From NCBI GenBank assembly GCA_905183005.1, contig CAJJDO010000028.1:310001-374000 (forward strand): 64,000 nucleotides of DNA, given 5' to 3'. This document shows, piece by piece, positions 36,901 through 49,828 of the stretch (position 1 is the stretch's first letter; each line of letters starts with the position of its first letter). The position numbers and the translations under genes are program-made. The notes under the pieces are model-generated. The model did not search any database. It was not told where the DNA came from and saw only the letters and a program-made list of their open reading frames with translations. Source of the stretch: Paramecium pentaurelia. Lineage: Eukaryota > Ciliophora > Oligohymenophorea > Peniculida > Parameciidae.

Positions 36901-39900
36901 TTTATGAATTAATCATCTTTTTTTAAACATTTGTTAATTCATTTTATAATATGATATTAATATTTTAATAATTGGTATCTTCATTTTAACCTACTAAATG
37001 TCCTACTCGTTCTATTAATGCCTCACTAAAATATAATTCTTTATTTTCTTATAATACTTTAATTTATTATAAATTACAATTCTCATAATATATCCATAAA
37101 TATTTTGGATTATATTTGATTTTATTAAGATTAATATTGTTAAAATACTTAGAAATTCTAATTGCTAATCTCATTGTTGATGGAGTATTAGTATGATGTA
37201 AAATAAAGAATATCAATTTTACTAATGATGATGGAACATCTTAATTTTAATGAATTATTAAACAATCTAAAATATTTGTAAGCAAGAAATTCACTCTCTT
37301 AACACCTATTAAATCATACAATTTAGTTAATAATCTGCAATTGATTTCATCTCCCTATAAAGATATACCTAATTCTTATGATAAAATTTATATCAACTAT
37401 TAAAGAATATCATCAGTCATTAAATTATCTGCTATTATGTATAAAGTCTCCTTTACATTATTTAAGATATTTTAACTCAAAATAGCAACAGATTAATATT
37501 ATTGATCCAAATTTACAAATGCCAAACTTAATAATCCAGTTATGATAATATTATTTAAGAATTATTTGAATATTGGATTAAAGTGAGGATTATAATCATG
37601 TTCTCTACTTTTCCATAATATGTTATTGTCTACTTAAAATAATTGATTAATTTCACATAAAGTCATACATAACACTTTCAATTATTCAAGTAAAGTTCCA
37701 TCTATTTATTATGTTATTGCTTAATTTAAATATGTAGCATAATCATTCTTAATAGATTACATTAAATAATTTAATCTTTTTACAACTTCTTATAGTAGTA
37801 TTTCTTTAATATTAGAACTAGCAAATTCAATTTTACAATTCATAACATCTTAACATAAAATACCACCACTTTAACCTTGGAATTCATTAAGAAATTTTAG
37901 AGATGCTATTCTTCTTATGCATCTTCTATTATGTAAGTCCATAACCTAAATCAAAGATTCATCAACATTCTATTATAAAAATAGTATGACAGATTTAACA
38001 GGAGGAATATCTAATGATTCAGCAGAAATTTGATTTAAATTTACATTTTGTAATACTTTCCATTTTTGATAACTATCTAACCATTATCTAAATTTTAATA
38101 ATTTCTAACTATCAATATTTTTATCATCTATTTAATGAGATATTGATCTTTCAATACCAAGTGGTTTTAATTATTTAATACTTCCAGAATCAACTGATTA
38201 TTATGATTTAATTTATATCATCTATTATTAACCTACCAATTAAACATTACTAATATTGAATAATATTAAAATTCTCTTTTTGATCACTTAAACAATATGT
38301 TAATATGGATTTACTAGATCTAATTTTGATTCTCTTATTTTTGCTAAAATATTATTATAAATTTATCTTAAAGATAGATTTGGATTATTTTCTATAATAG
38401 GTAAATTTTATTGAGTGCATATTTTATAAATCATGTCACTATTACCTTCTAATCTCTTTTATAACATATCCCAAAGAGTATTTTCAATTTATTCATTAAT
38501 TTATTTCAATTTTTATTATTCCATCATTTCTGTTGCTTATAATGACATACCTTCATAATTTTATTAATATTCAATCATAGTCTCTACTTCTTTGAGCATA
38601 TAATTAATTACATCATTTCTAGCTTCTTATAACATATCTATATGATGTTCTAAATTCAATAGATTGATTTCATCTAATAATCCACTATGATATAATGTAA
38701 CTAAAATAACAAGCATCTCAATTTATTTGAATTCTTCAATATGTGCTTTCATAGCAGATTTTTATTTGGCAGTTCTATATTAAATTGAATCTGTAAATTG
38801 ACTAACAATATCAGAAATAACTTTATAGAATTCACCTTTTTTATCTAAGATTTATGAAATATATTTATTTTATTATTAAGCCAATTATAGAAGATTAATA
38901 TTAGATTTCTGAATATCTCTACTTTTATAATTTACTTTAATTAAATCTCTTTTTAATTATTGATATTTATTCTTAATTTAAGGATTAGCTCCTGCATTCT
39001 CATGTAATAATGTGGCATCATCATAAGACATATTAGATATTGATAATTATCCTAATACTTTAATAAGATGTTTATCATATTAAAATCCAGCTCTTCCATT
39101 TTTCAATATATTCCATTTCAAAAGATGTTAATTATTCTCTTCATATTATGTTCTATTTTCATTGAATCCCAATAATGATTAAATATTCTCCAAAATTACC
39201 ATATGTAATACATTACTCACATGATAAGTATCACCATATACTGGACGAATTGTAATCTTAAATCCCCATCGATTAAGTGAATGTTCATTTCTAACTTATC
39301 CACTTGGACTAAAATCAGCTTAAATTACATTTCCTAGCATCAAAATAGGTCTTTTAGTACTTAATTTACCTGAAATTCTATATGAAACACCCATTGGATC
39401 TTTTAATTTAGTTTATAATCCAAAAGGTCCAGTTTAAGGAGAATACCAAGAATTAATAGTTAAGAAATCATGGGCTTAATCACTTGAACATCTTGGATCA
39501 AACTCAACAGCTAAAGCTAAAGCACCTGGGAAATAAGTATCTTCAAAAGTTTAGACCTTTTATCTTTCATAAGGATGACTAGTTTCAAAAACTTTATATC
39601 CAATTGGATCTATGCCTTAACTTCTAGATGGAATGGTTGGTAATTCAATGTTTTGATTAATTTACATTAAAACTGATAATAGACTACAATCAATTGGACA
39701 TTAAAGTACAGGTGATAAGAATAATTATAGCAAGAAATGAGTCAGAAAATTATGTTTGATTATTAATTCTTTAACATCTTTATTGGCTATTCCCAATTCA
39801 AAAACTTACAAAATATTAAATGCCAATTTATATTATACTTCCCATTCATTATTTTCATTAAATGCCATAATAAATAACATTGTTAGAAATTACCATTTAA

Positions 39901-42767
39901 TTAAATCACATTGGATTGCCCACTCTTTTGCTAATATCCAAAATTGTTGATTTATTTATGAAATATCACAATCTACAAAATAACCTTTTTGATAAACTTT
40001 TTAGAATAATTTTACATTTTAAACAACTTCAACTAATAATCTTGGTAATGGTTCAATTAAAAAATGTTAAGCTCCTTTTTTATGAATAAATGATTTGAAA
40101 TCTCCATCTAAATTAATATTCTTCTATTTTAATTTAAGAATGGCAGATTCTGTCTCTGGTTATATACTAGAATATGTTGATATTATATTCTATAATAATT
40201 AATTATCTCCTAATCTAAGATACTATAATTAAAGTTAATTTGAACATAAAAATAAAGGCCAACCTTTAATAAAAATATTTCTATGTAAATCATTTTACCA
40301 ATTTTATATTAAATATTCTCCTATCTCTTTTAATAAATCATATATTCCAACATTCAATAATATAGAAATTTCACTATATTAAACCCAATATTATAAAAGT
40401 TAAAGATATTGGATTTTGTGAAACTTCTTGAATAATGACCATATCTATTTCAATTCCTCAAAAGTGCCTTCAACACAAAATGCATAAACCTTTTTAATTT
40501 CAACTTCTGTTCTTGTATGATTAATAGATTAAATTGATTTATTTAAACGATGAACATATTTAGATTTTTCACTTTATATTTTCTTAATCTCCTCTTCTGA
40601 GAAATGTTCAGAAATACTTCTTAGATTCTTTAACATTAATTAATATGCAACATACCAATCATTTAATCTCCATTCCTAATCATATCGTTATTCTTATTAT
40701 TAAAGTAGAAAGTTAACTACTTCTTCATCAAAAGTAGTTGCTTAACTCAAATTGAGATTTAAAGGTCTATGAATAAAATCAGATCCTATAGTAACTAATG
40801 CAGGAAATTAAAGATCTGTAGAATTCCATTAAATATGCATAACATAAAATCTTTTTGTACTATGTTCATAAGAAACAATATAATTTGGATTCTAATAAAA
40901 TTCATTATAGTATTTATTAACTGTTGTAATATAAGTACCTTTAAGATGTAGAGTAGAAGTTGCTGGTTTTTTAGTAGAATAATGATCTCTTAAATTGAAT
41001 TCATCTTTAGTTTAATCAAGTTCTTTTTCATCTGCTGGATCTTTTGAAAAAATCTTAATTCCAAATTCGAAGTAAGCTGTTAAATATTTTTTATCCATAG
41101 TCCATATAATATTACTTATAATTTATGGTTATAAAATAGATCCCTCTTTACATCCTATATCAGCACTGCTCTTTACTTATTTTGCTGATATGTCAGTAGT
41201 GATTTCAGCTTAACACAATAAAGTTTATTTAGATACTGAAACAGTTGTTTTATTTCTTTCTTTTTCACCTTCTTCTACTAACCATTATGCAGCATTTTGC
41301 ATATCATTTTTATTCAAATTCAATGCTTTACTAATCTCTGCTTTACTAAAATATCCTTAAAATGATTCATATAATTCAGCCAATAATTTTTTATCAGATT
41401 CTTCTTCATTTTATACATTTCCTGTTGGTTTATTTAAATCAAATTCAAAAAGAATGAAATCCATAATCTTGATTGTATTATCAGCTGGTTGATGTTCAGC
41501 CTCTTTTTTCTTTTATTATCTAGGATTAGAAGCTGCAGGTTCTTTTGTAACTTTTGCTGGAGCTCCTTCTATTTTAGTTATATTTAGTTTTCTTCCTATA
41601 ATAAATAATTTCTCTCCATCTGTAACCAATGGATAATTTTTATTTATTGCTTACATTTAAGGATGTTAAAATAATTCTGGACAATGTAATGTCATTTAAC
41701 TTAAAGTTTAAAATGTTTCAGGACATATAATATCCAATGTTCCATTCTATTATTTCAAATATAATTTATTCTAAAGAAATACCCATTAGACATCATCTTG
41801 TTTTTTTATTGGTTAATGTAGATATATCTTACCAGCAATAGTTCCACCCTCTCCTGTTCCAACTTTATACATACCACCTACTGGGGAACTTACTAAAATA
41901 TACAAATAACATTATGAGGATGTCATTGTCATTTAATGATAATTTAATTTTGTAAATTGCTATAACTATGTAATTGTAAATCCTCCTTAATCACATAATG
42001 ATCTCATATAATGTAAATGATGACTCTTTTATTGCAATCTTGGTAATTTTATAATTTCTCTTATATTTAAATCACAAAGACTCAAAATCTACTTAAATGT
42101 TCCTACTCTTAATGCATAATCTATTAAAATCTTTGACAATTATTTATGATCAATCTCTTTTACTAATCTTTGTAAATTCTTATCAATGATCTATCTAGAG
42201 TATTCTGGTTCATAAAATAAAGACAATAACTCTTATTTGCATAATGATTTGTGAAAATCTTCCAATCCCCAAGGCCATCTTGTTGGATTTGATTATAAAG
42301 CTGAACAACTTGTCACTCCTTAACATTATTTAAACACCTCTTATGAACACTCATGATCTAAAATTACAGATTCTTCTTCTTACATTATGCCATTACAATT
42401 GGTTTCTCTATTTTGCTCTTATTGATCTTATTTAACATCATACTGGCTCTGCTAAAGTATTCATTCTTAGAGTTCAAAAGACTCTCTGTCAAATTTCGAG
42501 ATGAATGCTGTATTAAATTAAAATAATCTTATCTATTCTAATTACAATACTTCACTACCTTAATTTAATATATGCTGATCTCGTAAAGTCAACTTGCTCT
42601 AGAAATGCATCAAACCCAGAAACATCTTCACTTTTAGTTAAAGACTTTTCTGATAATCCATCTGTTTCTTTCATCGATAACAAATACAACCAATCCAAAT
42701 TCCCAATCAATAAACTAGGATCTAAGAAGCTAAGTGATGTGCTTGGAATATGTTGGGGAAAGCTCAT
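30943..42767 (-). CDS. Giant HECT E3 ubiquitin ligase (HERC2/HECTD4-like C-terminus)
   Basis: About 3,900 aa, one frame chain over 11.8 kb with scattered tiny introns. It starts MSFPQHIPSTSLSFLDPSLL. Near 39600-39300 a segment ETSHPYER..FPGALALAVEFD resembles the CUB/discoidin-like domain found in large E3s and ZZEF1. Near 33380 a RanBP2-type zinc finger is clear: WECEVC..ENAWDSSHCSMC. The HECT N-lobe near 32100 has FEVNFKGEDVQGESGPYR and the C-lobe ends KADTCFFNLELPNYSS, with the catalytic Cys in the TCF motif. The tail is acidic (DDEDDSLFEERDW). HECT ligases form a thioester with ubiquitin before transfer. I checked continuity across the 36.6-37.0 kb stretch, where a Gln-rich linker keeps the frame open, so I call one gene. 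The start is the first ATG upstream of the open frame. Confidence 0.88.
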
Positions 42768-43434
42768 TAAATTTATTTTTTTTTTAATATTAAAACATCA
42801 CCATCATTTAATTATGGATATCAAATATCTTTATAAACTATGATGAATAGGAATATATAAATATCTATCACAAATGTCTCAAATAATTATTTAACATATA
42901 CAAATATCTATACACTTTAATTATTATAATATCAAATAAATCTGCCCTTATTATTTATTCTAATCTCCTTCAAAACGCTTCAAACATATCTAATCATAAA
43001 AATTTCATTAATTGACTATTACAATATAACCATATCCTGATTTTTATTAAAAATCATATGAATAAGTTTATGATGTTTAAAAATCTATTCAGAAAGTTCC
43101 AAAAAAATTTATAAGAATCGTAATTATATTTATTTATCAATTCATATTTACTTAGTAAGTTTTATATTATATTTGAAATCAGTTTGTTAAAATATTAGAT
43201 TAAAATTAGTTTATTCAAAGTATTCCTTATATATTTTTCATTTTTTTGTTACTTTAAATATTTTCATTCTATTTTGTTTCTGTTAGTCTTATAACTAATA
43301 GTTATCAACTTACAAATACTAAATATCAATCTAATTCATAAAATCTTAAATAATATGTTTTTTTGCGCCAAAAGTATAAATTGTGGCAAAGTTGGTATAC
43401 AAAGTTTTGTTAATAATAAAATAAATTAAACTAA
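42768..43434. other. Divergent intergenic region, HECT / MCM3 promoters
   Basis: 667 bp between divergent start codons. Apart from the E2F-like element near its right end it is AT-rich without other recognisable structure and without protein-like frames. Confidence 0.6.
43368..43383 (+). promoter_or_regulatory. E2F/DP-like binding site upstream of MCM3
   Basis: The sequence TTTTTTTGCGCCAAAA lies about 52 bp before the MCM3 start codon. It fits the E2F consensus TTTSGCGC with the flanking T and A tracts and is almost palindromic (TTTTGCGCCAAAA). A GC core of this kind stands out in DNA this AT-rich. MCM genes are classical E2F targets in animals and plants, so G1/S regulation is a reasonable inference. 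Confidence 0.6.
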
Positions 43435-45947
43435 ATGAACCCATAAGATGCGCCATAACAGGATTTAATTTACAGAGACTTCCTTGAAAGATTTCTTAGT
43501 AACATAGACATTGCACAAATTGAAGCCATGAGATAACAAAATAAAATTAGATTTCCAATTAATTTAGATCTATTGAGATAGGAATCGAGATAACAATATC
43601 CAAACTTGTAAATACATTATATTTATATATAATATAGAGTTGATGATTTGATTAGAAATCCTACTGATTTTATCAGAGTTTTCTAACAGAAATTGAGTTA
43701 AATATGCAAACAATTATAAGATTAATAAGATGATGATGATAAAAAGGGAGTGTAGACAGATAAAACATATAAAATCTATTTTGAAGGTAAATTAGGAAAG
43801 AATTACGTAACCCCAAGAGGTTTGGGAGCTGCATAAATAAATTAATTAGTTTGCACATAAGCTATAGTAACTAAGATGTCCTTGGTTTTATTAAAACTAT
43901 AGAAATCAGTCCACTTTATAGAGAAGAAAAACTAATTCAAATAGGTTGAATACTTTAATAATATGGATCCAAGTGCTAGGACATCATCAAGATAAGTTAG
44001 AGTAGTATAAAAGAAAGATGAAGAAGGTAATCCAATGATTTTTGAATTTGGATTAAGTGATCTTAATGACATGTAGACATTAGTAGTATAAGAATTGCCA
44101 GAGAGAACTCCAACAGGAATGTTACCAAGATCTTTAGAAGTTATTTTAGATTAAGATTTAGTTGATAGAGTGAAACCAGGAGATAGAGTTGAAGTATTTA
44201 ACATAAAATAATAATAGATTACTGGTGTATATAAATGTATTTAAAATTCATCAACAAAGGCAAATGGAACATTCAGAACTACTTTAATTGCATAAAATAT
44301 AAAAGTAATGAATGCTGTACAAGAAACTAAAATATCAGAAGTAGATATCAGACACATCAAAGAAATATCTAAAAAGCCAAGTATTATATTAAATTATTGT
44401 AAGATCTTTTGGAATACATGTCAAAATCTATAGCTCCATCTATATTTGGACATGGAATAGTTAAGTAGTCAATTTTGTTACAGTTGTTAGGAGGAACAGA
44501 AAAGAATTTAGAGACAGGTACTCATTTAAGAGGAGATATAAATATTCTTTTGATAGGAGATCCATCAACTGCTAAATCTTAATTACTTAGATATGTAATG
44601 GGAACTGCTCCTTTGGTAGTTACAACAACAGGTAGAGGAACATCAAGTGTTGGTTTAACAGCTGCTGTTAAAAGAGACAATGAAACAGGAGAAAATAGTT
44701 TAGAGGCAGGTGCCATGGTTTTAGCAGATGGTGGAGTTATTTTGATAGATGAATTTGATAAGATGAATGAAATAGATAGAGTAGCTATACATGAAGTAAT
44801 GGAATAACAAACAGTTACTATTGCAAAGGCAGGAATACATTGTTCATTAAATGCAAGATGTTCTGTTTTAGCAGCTGCAAATCCTCTTTATGGTGAATAT
44901 TAATTAGATATGGCACCAACTAAGAATATTGGTTTACCAGATTCTTTATTGAGTAGATTTGATTTATTATTTATTATATTGGATGAAAAGAAAAAGGATA
45001 TTGATAGAAAAGTTGCTGAAAGAGTTACAAAAAATCATAGATATAAAGGATAATATGATGAAGAAGAAAATATTGGAGATATTATATAACCTATGGCTTA
45101 AATGAGTATTAAATAAGAAATTTCACCTTTTGTACAATAATCCGCTGTATATCATTCAAATGATCAAAAAGACCTTTTAACATAATCATTCCTTAAAAAA
45201 TATATTATGTATGCAAAAGAAAATTATGCAAATGTCATTTTAGATGATGAAGCAGCAGAAGAAGTGACTAGATAATGGACTAAAATGAGATAAAATGATT
45301 TATTAGAAAAATAAATAAGAACTTAACCTATTACTATTAGATCTTTAGAATCATTAATTAGATTGGCTTCTGCTCATGCTAAATTAAGACTATCCAATAT
45401 AGTCACTAAGGCAGATGTAAAAATAGGAGCTAAATTAATGAAAATCTCATTGTAAATGGATTAAGAGGAAGAAGTTGAAGAAAATAAGAAACCAAGTGGA
45501 AGAAAATCAAGTTTATAAAAACTTAAAAGTGAATAACCCTTATCTGCTGGAAGATAAAAAATTGAATCTGAATAACCTAAATAGGAGGAACAAGAAAATC
45601 AATTAATTGTAAAGAGTGATAAGAAAAAATAAAAATAAGATGATCCAAAAGATAAGGAAGCTGAATTTCATTTATATTTACAATAGGCTCATTCATAAAA
45701 TATTACAAGAGATTAATTAAAGGCTGTACATAAAGTATTGAGAGATTTCAAAGAAAAAGTATTTTATTATCATTTATAATAGCTTCATCAAGATGTTGTT
45801 GATATTGATATTATTTGGGGAGAACTTTAAAGTTAAAGTAGAATTATTATTGCTGACTATTTATAATTTTTAAAATGCCTTCTGGAATTGGATAAACAAG
45901 AAAAAGTCTAATTTGATGATAAGAAAAGAACTGTGTAGTTATTATGA
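43435..45947 (+). CDS. MCM3: MCM3, replicative helicase subunit
   Basis: Subunit of the MCM2-7 hexamer that unwinds DNA at replication forks. It starts MNPQDAPQQDLIYRDFLERF. The N-terminal OB region includes RGLGAAQINQLVCTQAIVTK. The AAA+ core has Walker A GDPSTAKSQLLRYVMGTAP, Walker B VILIDEFDKM, and the arginine finger region in LPDSLLSRFDLLFIILD. KAGIHCSLNARCSVLAAANP and NPLYGEYQLDMAPTKNIGL fit MCM3 best, and no zinc finger is present. Introns include 43608-43637 and a 23-nt one near 44383. A charged Lys/Gln linker near 45480-45650 precedes the C-terminal winged-helix-like segment. About 815 aa, normal length. Confidence 0.96.
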
Positions 45948-46049
45948 TTTTGGATTTGTTTTTTTTCAAACAAATTTAATCTATTTTTCTTTCAAACTCA
46001 TTTCCTTATATCACATTAAAATTTATATCTTTTTTAAAAAAAATATATA

Positions 46050-46585
46050 ATGGCAGACGTCTAGACATAAAGAGCATTCCAAAAGCAAGAAGGTATCTTC
46101 TAAAACTCAAAAAAACTTTTGGCTAAGAAAACATCAAAAGGAGTTAGATATTGGAAAGAAGTTGGACTTGGATTCAAAGTACCAAAGGATGCAGTTGAAG
46201 GAAATTATATTGATAAGAAATGTCCATTCACAGGAAATGTTAGTGTAAGAGGAGCCATCTTAAAGTATGATATTAATAAAACTATAAAAAAAGAGGAATT
46301 GTCATCTCAACCAAAATGACCAGAACAATTATTATCAGAAGAGATTATTTACATTATGTTGCAAAATACAATAGATATGAAAAGAGACATAGAAATGTTC
46401 CAGTCCATATCTCACCAGCTTTTGGACCAGTCAATGAAGGAGATATTGTTGTTTGCGGATAATGCAGGTATTTAATTCATTGATTTAAATTCAGACCATT
46501 ATCAAAAACAGTTAGATTTAATGTTTTGAAAGTCATCCCTAATGAAATTATTGGTAACGTAAGAAAACAATTTGTTTTATTTTGA
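46050..46585 (+). CDS. RPS11: Ribosomal protein uS17 (S11)
   Basis: Small-subunit protein. It starts MADVQTQRAFQKQEGIFQ, with KCPFTGNVSVRGAILKG and KMTRTIIIRRDYLHYV as hallmarks, then NRYEKRHRNVPVHISP and CRPLSKTVRFNVLKV. Two introns, 29 nt near 46265 and 27 nt near 46468, restore these segments. Full length, about 159 aa. It lies 102 bp after MCM3 on the same strand and converges with the next gene. Confidence 0.97.
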
Positions 46586-46643
46586 TTTAATAATCAATAG
46601 TACATTATATAAAAATTGATAATTTTCTTCAAAATTTATTTTT

Positions 46644-47800
46644 TCAATCTTTAAATAATCTAAACCATTTAGAGTCTTATTAAGCTTAAGTATTTTATTC
46701 CTATTGAGTAATTCCAGGAGCTTTAACAACATCTTCATGACAATAATCAAAAAATCTTTCTGCTTCATGAGATCTATCTGGATCAAGCCCAATTAATAAT
46801 AGAAAGTCAACAAATTATTCTTTAGTTACTAAATTTTTTTAATTAAATTTTATTACTAAATTTCTCTGGATTGGATTTGAAATTGAATTTCTTATGATCA
46901 GCCCATAAATTGAATAAAGTATTTAAATCATAATTCTGTTGATCCCCTTTATAAATAATTTTATTATATTTCCTGGCCTTTAACAAATGGTTAATGGTCT
47001 TAAAAAATTTGAATAAAAATTCTTTCATTTTCTAATAAAATATTGTACATTCTTTTTACTAAGTTTTTCAAATAAAATTCTTCTCTCTCCTTTTTATTCA
47101 ATTTTTCTTTCTATTTATCCTATAATGGGACTTATTGTTATTAAATCACTTTAGCTGATTAAGGTCTTTTCTTTCCCTCTTATTTCATAACTTTATTAAT
47201 TCTCAAAGATTCAACATGTGTACTCTTATCCCAAATGTCTGGGTGTTTCATTTAAGATTCTACTGAATTCTTTTTGAAAATCTTCTTTATATAAATATAA
47301 GGATTAGCTAGGTGATCCTACATTAAAGGCTTTTCTTTCTCTAACATTGGAGGAGGTCTAAGTTTAATATATATTAATTCGTACTTTAGTTAAATTTTGT
47401 TTGCCTATAAAACTAAATCGGCTTGAGGTTCAAGTAATGGATCCTCTGGTTTGGGTCTCTACTTTTATTTCATCCTTTAAGCATACCATTCCTATTCTTT
47501 TTATTTAGCTTCATTTTTAATGATTCTAGGATCTTCAAATTAATGTATTGGATTAATGATTCCCATCTGTAATTTTTATCTTTGGGATCCTTGAGTAGCT
47601 GTAATTTGTTTTGGAGGTACTTTTGCTTCATCTGAGAATACAGGAGGTCGGTTATTATAAACTTAAAGTAATTTTTCTTTTTATTCTTCGGGTGTCAACT
47701 TTGAATGTTCTATTCTTGCTTCTTTTTAATGTCTTGCATAAAGGGATAAATTCTAATTGGAATGAAGTTGGGAATTTATATTAGAGTATATATCAGACAT
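46644..47800 (-). CDS. Hypothetical protein, Lys/Pro-rich
   Basis: Unrecognised, about 370 aa. It starts MSDIYSNINSQLHSNQNLSL, with AKVPPKQITATQGSQRQKL and a basic linker (QKQRPKPEDPLLEPQADLVL) before a helical C-terminus. A 28-nt intron near 46840 leads to EQFVDFLLLIGLDPDRSHEA and an end at FRLFKD. Highly charged with no membrane segment or signal peptide. The divergent RING gene starts only 16 bp upstream of its start codon, so the two must share a minimal promoter. Confidence 0.75.
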
Positions 47801-47816
47801 TATTAATATTAATTCA

Positions 47817-48278
47817 ATGAGTTAGTAAGAGGATGATGATATGAAACTCTTAAGTTGTAGTAATTGTGGAGAATATTACCCTAACTGTGGAATTATAGAA
47901 CACTTATAAAGTTGTCTTTTAGAAGGCCCATAGGTTGATTGCAGATTTTGTGGAGAGATAATATTTTAGAAAAAAATACAATAACATCAATAGAATTGCA
48001 AGGCATTTGCATTTTAAGAATAAGAGGATGATGTTTGTGAATTTTGTTAAGAGAAAATATTTAAACAATTTAAATAAGACCATTATTTGGATTGCCCTTT
48101 GAAACAAGTTGCAGATACTTACTAATTTTAATCTACTCATGAATGTTCAATATGTTTAATAGATATTGGACCTTTAGATGAAAAAGGAATTCTATAATGT
48201 TGTCATATCTTCCATCAAAAATGTCTTTAAGGATGGCAACAAAAAAGTAAAGAATGCCCAGTCTGCAGATACAATTGA
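47817..48278 (+). CDS. RING-H2 zinc-finger protein, probable E3 ligase
   Basis: Single-exon, 153 aa. Two TRAF/C2HC-like zinc knuckles come first (CSNCGEYYPNCG..H..SC; CRFCGEIIFQKKIQQHQQNC) and a third (CEFCQEKIFKQFKQDHYLDC). The C-terminal RING-H2 is CSICLIDIG..CCHIFHQKC..CPVC, with the C3H2C3 ligand order and the Trp-containing loop GWQQKSKECP. Small RING proteins of this layout act as E3 ubiquitin ligases recruiting an E2. The start MSQQEDDDMKLLSC is the first ATG in frame. Confidence 0.92.
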
Positions 48279-48972
48279 AAATATAAATCTTCTATTTGAT
48301 AAATTTATACTTAGTTAATTTATTAATTTTCCATAGCCTAAAATTTCATATATTAGAACACATTAATTTTATTATTGAATGATACTTGAATGAAATATTT
48401 TCTATTTGTATCAATATAATAAATTTTAAGACTTACTTAATATAGAATAATAATAGAATTATAAATCATTTGAAAATATCTTCAATAGTTAAAATTGAGT
48501 TCAAAATTTCAAATAATTTTATAAATTGATAAAATTATTTTACTACCTTAATCAAATTATCTAATTCTAATCATTTTAAATCTTAAGCATTAATGTGAAA
48601 GCTCTATCATATTTCTATTTGCTAAGACAAAAATTATAACTAATTTAAAGCTTTATTACAAGATTTGACTAAACAAATTTTTGATTAAATTATTGTAAAA
48701 GTATGATATATATAATTTGGATGAATTATAAATGAGAGATATGAAATATATATATAATAAAAGTATGTATTTAATTTTAGACGCAAAAAATATTACATTT
48801 TATTTAATTACTCAAAAGAATAAAACTTTTAAAAAAGATGGATCTTTAGAATTAAAAACTTACTATAAAGTTAGAATAACATACTTTAGTTACTTATTTT
48901 TATTTATTTTTCTTAAAATAATCTAACATACTTTAACATTATTATTATACTAATTTATATTATTAATTGAAC
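48279..48972. other. Intergenic, one doubtful small frame
   Basis: 694 bp between two plus-strand genes. A frame at 48732 (MRDMKYIYNKSMYLILDAKN..) stays open for about 80 codons when TAA is read as Gln, but it has no family signal and a composition close to the background. No RNA gene or repeat recognised. Confidence 0.4.
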
Positions 48973-49828
48973 ATGAACAAAACTATTGATTGTTTTGGGT
49001 AGAATATATTTTTCGATAAGTAGAGCAGACAATCTAATATTTAATGAAAGACCACTTACAATAAGTTAAATTAAATAAAATAGTCCCTAAAAACTTTGCA
49101 ATCTCTCATTATTACTTGCATCTCAAAAAGCAAAAAGTAGCCAAAATAAATCCAGAAGATCCTTATATCAAGTCACCTTAAAAGATTAATACTATTAAAC
49201 TAATGTTCCTACTAGATCTCCACCTAGTTAATAAATATAATTATAAAATTACTAATACACATCAAAATCAAGGAAATAGACAAAAAATTAATCCAGTAAA
49301 TAATAGGGAACTAAATTTAAGACACTTCCTCTAAATGAATGCAACTATAGTGATATTTTAAAAAGAATAGAGCTAAAGAAATTAATGCTTGAAAAGATGT
49401 ATCCCATCAAAGAGAAGTGTAAAACACAAACTTGTAGAACAGAGAAAACAGAAGAAAATTGTTAAACTTAGAAATTGCAAACTGAATTTAATGTTTAATC
49501 AAACAATAAAACTAAAAAAAACAAAGGAATTTAGACTTATAGACCACGAATTGGATCGTCATATAAAAATAATAGAATAATAAATACTTGTTAAGCCATG
49601 CCTCTGTCTTTAGGATTGAACATTGAAAAATGTAGAATTGTTTAGAGATTGAATCAATCACAATTCTCTGTTAGACCAATTTAAAAGAAAAGTTTATCAA
49701 ATTGGAGTGCAGGATATAAAGATTAATAGTCATTGATATAAAAACCAATTGTTTAATAATTTTCTTTTAAGAAATAATCATCTATACCAATTGCAAAATG
49801 GGATCATTCTGATTTGGAGTATGATTGA
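48973..49828 (+). CDS. Hypothetical basic Ser/Lys/Gln-rich protein
   Basis: Unrecognised, about 277 aa. MNKTIDCFG is joined through a 22-nt intron near 49000 to RADNLIFNERPLTISQIKQ. The rest is low in hydrophobics, rich in Ser, Lys, Gln and short basic clusters (SSQNKSRRS, SKSRKQTKNQ, NNKTKKNKG), ending SSIPIAKWDHSDLEYD. This looks like an intrinsically disordered cytoskeletal or nuclear protein. A TGA in the other frame just after the start is removed by the intron. Confidence 0.75.

Noticed and set aside
44598..44807. Separate plus-strand frame within MCM3
   Set aside because: It is simply the MCM3 AAA+ core cut where TAA was taken as stop; part of the MCM3 gene.
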